Assembly (NCBI GenBank): GCA_937926355.1
Contig: CALAZP010000242.1
Span: 1 to 13,202, forward strand
Source: an uncultured Saprospirales bacterium
Lineage (GTDB): Bacteria > Bacteroidota > Bacteroidia > Chitinophagales > Saprospiraceae
DNA: 13,202 nt
Reading direction: 5' to 3'
Of the stretch, positions 5,476-10,513 are shown piece after piece; the stretch's first letter is position 1, and the number at the start of each line of letters is the position of its first letter. The notes beneath the pieces are model-generated. The model saw only the letters and a list, made by a program, of their open reading frames with translations. It was not told the origin of the DNA and made no database searches. The translations under genes were made by a program, and so were the position numbers.

Positions 5476-5691
5476 ATGTATCAAAATTCAGAATATTTAG
5501 AAGCAATTAAGGACAAACTTGAGAGATTAAATAAGGCATCACACGGTTCCCCTGAGCCATTACAAGCAACGGGAAGACAACAACATGATCCAGACTCAGT
5601 TGATCCTTTGCAATGGATGGGGCAAGCAGGTTTGGATTATATGAATAGGAAAAACCAGAATGACTTTCCAAACAACAGAATTAATTCCTAA
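5476..5691 (+). CDS. Hypothetical 71-residue hydrophilic protein
   Basis: A helical N terminus (MYQNSEYLEAIKDKLERLNKA, with the charge pattern of a short coiled coil) is followed by a Pro/Gln/Asp-rich low-complexity segment (about 24-45) and WMGQAGLDYMN near residues 47-57. No family is recognised. No Shine-Dalgarno sequence precedes ATG 5476, only A-rich sequence. It overlaps the next gene by 32 bases in another frame, which suggests one of the two starts is misjudged or that translation is coupled. Confidence 0.55.
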   Translation: MYQNSEYLEAIKDKLERLNKASHGSPEPLQATGRQQHDPDSVDPLQWMGQAGLDYMNRKNQNDFPNNRINS

Positions 5692-5878
5692 GATTATTGG
5701 TCTTATTCTTTGGGCCTGTTGCTTACTCACCTTCCCCACCATATGGGCAGTTATAACAATGGGACTTGGAGCTTTCCAAGTACTAAAGTGCGAAAAGAGC
5801 AACTCCATAGTGAATAAAATGTTTCGCAAAAGGACCAATCAAAAGCATCCTCTGAGTTATATAGAGGATGACAAATAG
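5660..5878 (+). CDS. Small membrane protein, possible holin-like
   Basis: A 72-residue protein with one long hydrophobic stretch (about 10-43: IPKIIGLILWACCLLTF, then IWAVITMGLGAF). It is long enough for a helical hairpin of two passes, or one pass plus a membrane-lying segment. A basic hydrophilic tail follows (KCEKSNSIVNKMFRKRTNQK). AGGAAAA lies about 10 bases before the ATG. It overlaps its upstream neighbour by 32 bases and the following SGNH gene by 11, indicating co-translation. Size, topology and a membrane-anchored hydrolase next door are compatible with a holin or spanin-type lysis partner. There is no diagnostic motif, and a generic small membrane protein is as likely. Confidence 0.6.
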   Translation: MTFQTTELIPKIIGLILWACCLLTFPTIWAVITMGLGAFQVLKCEKSNSIVNKMFRKRTNQKHPLSYIEDDK

Positions 5879-6566
5879 GGATTTAATAAACATCATAATG
5901 GCATTATTTGTAGGGATAGTATTAGCTTTCCTACTGAATTCCGCCGAAAAGCCATTAGACCCGCCTCCCCAGCAAATTGTATCCGATACTGTTACAATAC
6001 AACCGGAATGTCCAGTAATAGTACTAAACAAGAAATCACTATTAATTGGTGATTCACATTCAGCTTTTTCTAGAGGGTGGCAAACATTCGTTTCCGAATG
6101 GACTGGGATGGAAATCGAAAACACCGCAGTCGAGGGTAAAGCAACTTCCTGGATGAAAAGAAAGTTAATTCAGAACATAGATTCTACCTATGAATATTGC
6201 TTTATCTTTGGAGGTGGAAACGATGCTTCAATGTCAGTCACCCCAGAGACAATATTTAAAAACATAGAACAAATGGTAGATATTTGTAATGAATTTGGTG
6301 TACAACCTGTTGTTATCCTTGGTACATCCCCAGAAAAAGTAATAGCATCCAATTCAAGCAAATGGAGGGAATATAGTAGGATAAAAGCACACTACCAGGA
6401 ATTGCTAATGAATGGTCTAGAAGGTGCATATGTTATAGATACAAGAGATCTAATAGAAAAATCCGATTGTGCTGATTTTCTTTGTCATATGGAAATATCT
6501 GGACATAAGAAGTTAGCAGACAAGGTTATCGAAGATATGAATTTCTACCGAATAGTTGAAAACTAA
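5868..6566 (+). CDS. Membrane-anchored SGNH/GDSL-type hydrolase
   Basis: A 232-residue esterase-like protein. Residues 7-24 (INIIMALFVGIVLAFLLN) form an N-terminal membrane anchor or signal, followed by a Pro-rich linker (EKPLDPPPQQ). SGNH blocks follow: LLIGDSHSAFS at 58-68 with nucleophile S63, AVEGKATS at 87-94 for the block II glycine, FGGGNDA at 114-120 with N118 for the oxyanion hole, and CHMEISGHKKLAD at 206-218 with catalytic H207. The acidic partner is unusual: D203 lies four residues before H207, where most family members show DxxH. The catalytic domain would face the periplasm and could remove acyl groups from surface sugars, lipids or peptidoglycan. The substrate is unknown. Overlap with the preceding membrane gene and the cell-wall lysozyme downstream suggest an envelope function. 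Confidence 0.75.
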   Translation: MTNRDLINIIMALFVGIVLAFLLNSAEKPLDPPPQQIVSDTVTIQPECPVIVLNKKSLLIGDSHSAFSRGWQTFVSEWTGMEIENTAVEGKATSWMKRKLIQNIDSTYEYCFIFGGGNDASMSVTPETIFKNIEQMVDICNEFGVQPVVILGTSPEKVIASNSSKWREYSRIKAHYQELLMNGLEGAYVIDTRDLIEKSDCADFLCHMEISGHKKLADKVIEDMNFYRIVEN

Positions 6567-6581
6567 GATATATAATCAAAA
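6567..6581 (+). promoter_or_regulatory. Candidate phage promoter GATATATAATCAAAA
   Basis: It lies immediately after the SGNH stop and 20 bases before ATG 6602. It matches GATATATAAACAAAA, upstream of the minus-strand fibre gene (8374-8360), in 14 of 15 positions. The AT core resembles T4-type late -10 boxes (TATAAATA), which need no -35 element, and none is evident here. Initiation near 6588 would give a very short leader without a Shine-Dalgarno sequence. Confidence 0.45.
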
Positions 6582-6601
6582 CCAAAGCTCTGATAATTCC
6601 C

Positions 6602-7306
6602 ATGAATAACCTGAGATCATTTACAAATTTCACTTACCAGAATCTTAATGAGTCTACAATTGAATCTATTAAGAAAAAGAAGAAAGTTTCTGAAGAAGAA
6701 TGGGAAGCCATGAGAGCAAATCCAGAGGTTCCGGAAGAGAAAAAGAAGTATGAAGAATATTATACTGGGGATAAAGCAGTAGATCTTGTCGGCAAGGCAA
6801 TTGATATAGTGGCAGAAATATTTGGAGATGGTGATAACATTAAGACCTTCATGAAAAGACTATCTGCCGTGGAAAGCTGTTACGGAACAAACCCAAGAAC
6901 ATATACCAGACCAGCTTCAACCAAAGGAATATTCCAGCTTGATAAAGGATCCTCTCTGAGAACTATTGGTTATCAAGGACAAAAACCACAAGGAAACTGG
7001 GCAATAAAGAAATCTTTGGAGAAGGCTAAATCAAAAATTAGCAGCACACTTGGATTAAACTGGGATATGGTTCCTTACGATAGCTTAGCAAAACCACTTT
7101 ATAATGCATTGGCTTGTAGAATGTTCTTAGAGATAAGAACGAAGGACTACAAATACGACCAAAAAACCAATAAGATCACTGAAGTAGACAAACCAATTCC
7201 ATCCGATCTAAACGGACAAGCAAAATGGTGGAAGGACAGATACAATACCTCAGCTGGATCTGGAACAGAAGCTAAGTTTAAAAATCCACCAGGCTGTAAC
7301 TTGTAA
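6602..7306 (+). CDS. SLT-type lysozyme/transglycosylase with possible capsid-targeting leader
   Basis: A 234-residue protein. The second half is a soluble-lytic-transglycosylase-like domain: SAVESCYG at 88-95 with E91 as probable catalytic glutamate, STKGIFQLD at 106-114 matching the SxxGxxQ motif, and a helical YNALACRMFLEIRT region near 167-180 in the place of the family's third motif. It would cleave peptidoglycan. The first 18 residues read MNNLRSFTNFTYQNLNES, aromatic-spaced and ending in LNE-S. This is like the T4 internal-protein capsid-targeting peptide that gp21 protease removes after L/I-x-E. A charged linker (23-58) follows. Packaging into the head for release during infection is therefore plausible but unproven; a tail-associated lysin is the alternative. 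A candidate promoter lies 20 bases upstream. Confidence 0.72.
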   Translation: MNNLRSFTNFTYQNLNESTIESIKKKKKVSEEEWEAMRANPEVPEEKKKYEEYYTGDKAVDLVGKAIDIVAEIFGDGDNIKTFMKRLSAVESCYGTNPRTYTRPASTKGIFQLDKGSSLRTIGYQGQKPQGNWAIKKSLEKAKSKISSTLGLNWDMVPYDSLAKPLYNALACRMFLEIRTKDYKYDQKTNKITEVDKPIPSDLNGQAKWWKDRYNTSAGSGTEAKFKNPPGCNL

Positions 7307-7344
7307 AATCGAAACACAATCAGATGCCTTTCGTACTAATGATG

Positions 7345-7352
7345 TATTTTTG
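7345..7352 (+). promoter_or_regulatory. TAnnTTTG box, Bacteroidota-type -7 element
   Basis: TATTTTTG, 14 bases before ATG 7367, fits the TAnnTTTG -7 consensus of Bacteroidota housekeeping promoters. No convincing TTTG -33 element lies at the expected distance. If real, it would let the host polymerase express the lipoprotein early and separately from the preceding genes. Confidence 0.25.
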
Positions 7353-7366
7353 AAAAAATCATCGTT

Positions 7367-7690
7367 ATGAAAAAGACACTCTTTATTGCGGCAATATCAG
7401 TTATCTTTGCTGCTTGCGGAGAACAAAATGTAGTTTCATCTAACCTAACCCAGGTTTCTGAATTTTCAATTGTCACAACGGACAAGGATACCCTTTATTT
7501 AAAGGAGGGTGATGAGATGTCCATCTACCTAAAAAACCATTGGGATAATGGTGCATTTAGGAATTATGATAGCGGGATTAATATCTCTGTAATAATGGTT
7601 AACGAAGAAACCTTTAATACGCTATCAGGAAAATCTATAAAGGATCCGATAGTCGTTCAAAGACTATCCAAGTTGACTGAGGGTTACTGA
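7367..7690 (+). CDS. Small lipoprotein, possible superinfection-exclusion factor
   Basis: A 107-residue protein with a textbook lipoprotein signal: KK at 2-3, hydrophobic LFIAAISVIF (5-14), and lipobox FAAC with C17 as the lipidated cysteine, followed by GEQN. The mature part (about 90 residues) is polar and beta-like, with KDTLYLKEGDEMSIYL (43-58) and NISVIMVNEETF (72-83), and has no known motif. Small phage lipoproteins often sit at the outer membrane and block receptors or DNA entry for later phages. That role is inference from type only. It is the last rightward gene, and its final 27 bases overlap, tail to tail, the end of the opposite fibre gene. No Shine-Dalgarno sequence is seen. Confidence 0.72.
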   Translation: MKKTLFIAAISVIFAACGEQNVVSSNLTQVSEFSIVTTDKDTLYLKEGDEMSIYLKNHWDNGAFRNYDSGINISVIMVNEETFNTLSGKSIKDPIVVQRLSKLTEGY

Positions 7691-8347
7691 TACTGAAGGA
7701 ACGCTTTCCCAAGGTCTAGCAGAATCTGCAGTAGCAGGTTCGAATGCCATTGATGTACAGTCTTCGCTACCGTATTTGATTTCCAAATAGTCGTCAGCAG
7801 ACATGCTAACTGGGTAACTAAAGTTAATATCAGTATAGTCCGGATTCGAAGTATTACCAGACATTTGGATACTCTGCGATGAATAAGGTACATCGGTACC
7901 ATTTTTAGATAACCAAACATAAGTTAGACTCGGAACCGATCCGGTACTTCCAGTAGATCCGGTAGTACCGCAAGTTTGTTTAAGATTTCCCGTTAAACTT
8001 ACTTCATATATCCCAGGATTTTCAACCACATATCTAAAGTTTCCAGTAGCACCTGAAGGACCAGCAGTAGCTCCAGTTACATAAACTCCTTCAGAAATGT
8101 TTGTTGTATTACACCTGACATAGTAAGCTTCCCCTGTGGAGCCGACTTGCTGAAATGTTGTGTCGTAAAAATGCCCGTAGAAACCTGCTCTTAAATAGTA
8201 AGGTAGAGCATTCCACCGATCTGATCCGTTTCCTAATTTGATTCTTTTGGTGTCTGTTTCAAATCCGAGTTCACCACTTAGAAGAACTGGATTGTTAGTT
8301 GTCCAATTAGCTCCCGTATCCTGTCTGAGTACTATTCTGTAAGCCAC
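7664..8347 (-). CDS. Tail fibre with Mtd-type N-terminal domain
   Basis: A 227-residue protein starting at GTG 8347 (GTG-GCT-TAC). Residues 1-52 match the phage major-tropism-determinant N-terminal domain found at the base of many fibres: LRQDTGANW, NNPVLLSGELGFETDTKRIKLGNGSDRWNALPY in two adjoining strands. A jelly-roll-like head follows: GHFYDTT (58-64), VVENPGIYEVSLTGNL (107-122), YVWLSKNGTDVP (143-154), SADDYLEIKYG (183-193) and PSVSVTLSQLG at the end. Short collagen-like GSTGSTGS repeats interrupt it. The head is homologous to part of the 9147-10301 fibre. It is probably a receptor-binding or decorating fibre. It lacks the C-type-lectin fold and variable repeat of Bordetella Mtd, and no reverse transcriptase is nearby. 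It has its own candidate promoter at 8360-8374. Confidence 0.8.
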   Translation of the reverse strand: MAYRIVLRQDTGANWTTNNPVLLSGELGFETDTKRIKLGNGSDRWNALPYYLRAGFYGHFYDTTFQQVGSTGEAYYVRCNTTNISEGVYVTGATAGPSGATGNFRYVVENPGIYEVSLTGNLKQTCGTTGSTGSTGSVPSLTYVWLSKNGTDVPYSSQSIQMSGNTSNPDYTDINFSYPVSMSADDYLEIKYGSEDCTSMAFEPATADSARPWESVPSVSVTLSQLG

Positions 8348-8359
8348 GTTTCTATAGTA

Positions 8360-8374
8360 TTTTGTTTATATATC
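8360..8374 (-). promoter_or_regulatory. Candidate phage promoter GATATATAAACAAAA
   Basis: It occupies the only real gap (8348-8391) in the lower fibre block, 12 bases before GTG 8347 on the minus strand. It matches the plus-strand copy at 6567-6581 in 14 of 15 positions. The conserved position just before two late-type genes on opposite strands argues for function, probably late transcription. Confidence 0.45.
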
Positions 8375-8391
8375 CTATAAGGACAATCTAG

Positions 8392-9144
8392 TTAGCTTGG
8401 TTCGTAATATCTAAGTATAACAACACCAGAACCACCATTTCCACCACCCCCAGAATTACTAGAAGCCGCTCCACCCCCTCCCCCACCATTACCAGTATTA
8501 GCAGCTCCATTAGCACCTTCGGTAGTGTTGAAATTACCTCTAGCCCCATTGCCACCTCTTCCGTATGTAGTAGGTATTCCTGATATTGACGAGACAAATC
8601 CGGCTCCTCCAGCTCCACCAACACCAGACAATCCATTAGAACCTGCACCTACAGATCCACCGCCGCCTCCACCGGAACCACGAGAGGTAGAAGATCCGTT
8701 TCCGCCTCCATCACCTCCAGTTGGTGCAGAGGAGTTACTTACTTGAGCAGATCCACCACGGCCAATCGCAACTTGCACGGTTCTGCTGCCGTTCCCATAA
8801 TCTCCTCCTAAAGAAGTTATGGAGTCAAATTCAGAATTACCACCAGCGGTTCCATTACGGTTTGATCTGATATCAGCACCACCAGCACCTCCACTACCTA
8901 CAGTAATAGAGTAGCTGTTCCCGGGGGTTACTGAAAGAATACCAGAGAGAACCATTCCACCAGCTCCACCGCCACCGCCTCCAGTGTCGTATCCATTACC
9001 ACCGCCACCGCCTCCTGCAACAACAAGGTATTCAACAGAAGTTACATCGTTTGGAGCAGTCCAGGAGGTAGCCCCGGGGGTATCGAAAATTCTAACAGTC
9101 GGATAAGGTTGCTCTAAATTACCTAATGTTACCAGTTGTATCAT
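8392..9144 (-). CDS. Glycine-rich phage adhesin
   Basis: A 250-residue protein. The N terminus (about 15-44: TVRIFDTPGATSWTAPNDV, then SVEYLVVAGGGGGG) and the C terminus (GSGVVILRYYEPS) match the glycine-rich phage adhesin family, which starts near a W-x-x-P strand and ends in GGSGVVILRY. Between lie about ten poly-Gly runs separated by short loops, for example GYDTGGGGGGAGG, SITVGSGGAGG and STSRGSGGGGGGSVGAG. In the gp38-type adhesins of T-even phages, such runs form a polyglycine-II helix bundle that presents variable receptor loops. By analogy this is the receptor-binding tip, seated on the fibre encoded just upstream (9147-10301). ATG 9144 follows that gene's stop by two bases, so synthesis is coupled. 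Homology to gp38 itself is not claimed. Confidence 0.82.
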   Translation of the reverse strand: MIQLVTLGNLEQPYPTVRIFDTPGATSWTAPNDVTSVEYLVVAGGGGGGNGYDTGGGGGGAGGMVLSGILSVTPGNSYSITVGSGGAGGADIRSNRNGTAGGNSEFDSITSLGGDYGNGSRTVQVAIGRGGSAQVSNSSAPTGGDGGGNGSSTSRGSGGGGGGSVGAGSNGLSGVGGAGGAGFVSSISGIPTTYGRGGNGARGNFNTTEGANGAANTGNGGGGGGAASSNSGGGGNGGSGVVILRYYEPS

Positions 9145-9146
9145 AA

Positions 9147-10301
9147 TTAACTTGCAGAAAGATCACCAAACAACCACCAATCATTGGTCGATTTTTTAAC
9201 CAGGGTAGCGCCGGAGTACTGGAATCTTAAATATCTGTACGAATTAACAGAATTTAGAGTCACCCCAGATCCGGGTATAATTTGGACTGATCCAGTGCCT
9301 CCACGTGCTACCATAATTTGAGATCCCTCTGGAAAGGCAACTGAAGAATTCGGGGGAACTGTAACTGTTCTTGACGACGAGCTGTTCATCTCCACTATCT
9401 GATCCCTATCGCTTAAGACAAGATCATAGTTGCTGGTTTGTGTATTTGTAGTAACTAGAGTATCAGCTGAAGCCCCTGTTGGCCCTGTTGGCCCGATTTG
9501 GGTGTACATAACCTGTTCAACGGAAACCATAGCTGAAGGTGCAGCAGGCTGTCCTGATGTAGCTCCGGTTGATTGCAGCTGTACCCCAGTTTGCTCAGCA
9601 GTCCAATAAATCTCAACATAATCATCTGGAGAAATGGATTGACCGATGAAATTCATTGTTAATGGGATTTCAAATGGAGTAGAAGGATTTTTTCTTGCGG
9701 ATAAAAGGACGTGAGTACCTGAATTTGGATAATCAGAACCATTAAATTTTAACCAACATTCTGCAGGGATTTCATCATTTATAGTATTAGCAATGGAAAG
9801 AACCGCTGTTAACTCATATACACCCGGATCCTTTATAACTATACGGGATCCATTTTCTATAGAAATCCCATTAGATCCACCAGGGTATGTAGAATTGATA
9901 GTTACTGCTTGTCCGACACCAGCAGTGGCAAGGATTTGTGTTGTCGTATCATAGAAAGATCCATAAGCTCCAATAGCACCTCCACTTCCAGTTGCTCCTT
10001 GACTACCTTGTGGTCCAGTTGCTCCAGTTGCTCCGGAAGTTCCAGAAGTTCCATTTACTCCAGAGGTTCCTGAGATTCCACTCGTACCAGAAGAACCGCT
10101 TGTCCCGCTAGATCCTGAAGATCCTGAAGATCCACTAGAACCTTGTTCACCCTTCTGGCCTTTATCACCATCTAATGGTTGATTTGCCAGTTCATATTTT
10201 TTACTATTGTTGTTCCAAGAAAGATATTGCCCTGTTACGCCCTTAGCACCTGAGCCAACGTCTTGAAATTCTGAAATCTGTTTAGCTTTAATTCTAGCCA
10301 T
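9147..10301 (-). CDS. Collagen-like tail fibre
   Basis: A 384-residue modular fibre. It has an N-terminal attachment-like segment (1-44: ARIKAKQISEFQDVG, then VTGQYLSWNNNSKKYEL), a collagen-like Gly-x-x stalk (45-107: GDKGQKGEQG, then repeated SSG/TSG, ATGATGPQG), and a jelly-roll-like domain (111-268: GSFYDTT, IKDPGVYEL, CWLKFNGSDYP, SPDDYVEIYW). A short GPTGPTG hinge follows. The C-terminal domain (280-384) has DLVLSDRDQIVEMNSSSSR, TVPPNSSVAFPEGSQI and DWWLFGDLS, a beta domain recurrent in phage fibre tips. Collagen-like repeats in phage fibres form trimers. The jelly-roll domain is paralogous to the one in the 7664-8347 fibre. It begins the AT-rich part of the block, after a 38-base leader, and is coupled to the glycine-rich adhesin. 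Confidence 0.8.
   Translation of the reverse strand: MARIKAKQISEFQDVGSGAKGVTGQYLSWNNNSKKYELANQPLDGDKGQKGEQGSSGSSGSSGSSGTSGSSGTSGISGTSGVNGTSGTSGATGATGPQGSQGATGSGGAIGAYGSFYDTTTQILATAGVGQAVTINSTYPGGSNGISIENGSRIVIKDPGVYELTAVLSIANTINDEIPAECWLKFNGSDYPNSGTHVLLSARKNPSTPFEIPLTMNFIGQSISPDDYVEIYWTAEQTGVQLQSTGATSGQPAAPSAMVSVEQVMYTQIGPTGPTGASADTLVTTNTQTSNYDLVLSDRDQIVEMNSSSSRTVTVPPNSSVAFPEGSQIMVARGGTGSVQIIPGSGVTLNSVNSYRYLRFQYSGATLVKKSTNDWWLFGDLSAS
9978..10169 (-). repeat. Tandem triplet repeats encoding a collagen-like stalk
   Basis: The region reads as consecutive Gly-x-x codon triplets, dominated by Gly-Ser-Ser and Gly-Thr-Ser. This gives imperfect 9-base tandem repeats such as those around 10035-10140. 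Repeats of this kind change copy number easily by slippage, which would alter the stalk length of the fibre. Confidence 0.75.
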
Positions 10302-10339
10302 TATTATTTGTTTTTATTCTATCTTATTTATCTAATTAA
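10302..10339 (-). promoter_or_regulatory. AT-rich leader with possible promoter (GATAAATA)
   Basis: This 38-base gap before the collagen-like fibre gene is almost pure A/T and contains GATAAATA at 10332-10325 (minus strand), one base from the T4 late consensus TATAAATA, 23 bases before ATG 10301. It also marks the boundary between the GC-richer tailspike segment and the AT-rich genes. The gap is short and AT-rich, so the motif may be chance. Confidence 0.3.
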
Positions 10340-10513
10340 TTAAATTTGTGAGCCTCCATTCACCGTGTAGCTTGTAAGTGTCGCCCCCGTGTCATCGGTT
10401 ATCAAATACTGAAAAGTACCTGTAACACTTCCGTCCGAACTCGTGTAGCGTGTAACAGTTCCCGCGCCCATTGAATTGCGCTGATATTCTGCCTGTCCTC
10501 TATTTTCAGCCAT
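10340..10513 (-). CDS. Small hypothetical protein downstream of tailspike
   Basis: A 57-residue frame from ATG 10513 (MAENRGQAEYQRNSMGAGTV) to TAA 10342-10340. The ATG overlaps the stop of the tailspike gene (TAATG), so the two are coupled. The sequence is polar, with alternating Thr/Ser/Gly strands (VTRYTSSDGSVTGTFQYLI, 20-38, and TLTSYTVNGG), compatible with a small beta protein. It shares the CGC arginine codons and higher GC of the tailspike, so the pair probably travelled together. It may be a fibre-associated accessory or chaperone, by position only. No family is recognised. Confidence 0.6.
   Translation of the reverse strand: MAENRGQAEYQRNSMGAGTVTRYTSSDGSVTGTFQYLITDDTGATLTSYTVNGGSQI

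Noticed and set aside
7664..8347. Diversity-generating retroelement suggested by the Mtd-type domain
   Set aside because: No reverse transcriptase gene and no template/variable repeat pair were seen, and the C-terminal domain is not a C-type lectin fold.
8525..8746. Plus-strand proline-rich frame opposite the glycine-rich adhesin
   Set aside because: It is the antisense reading of Gly codons (GGN gives NCC) in 8392-9144 and has no independent support.
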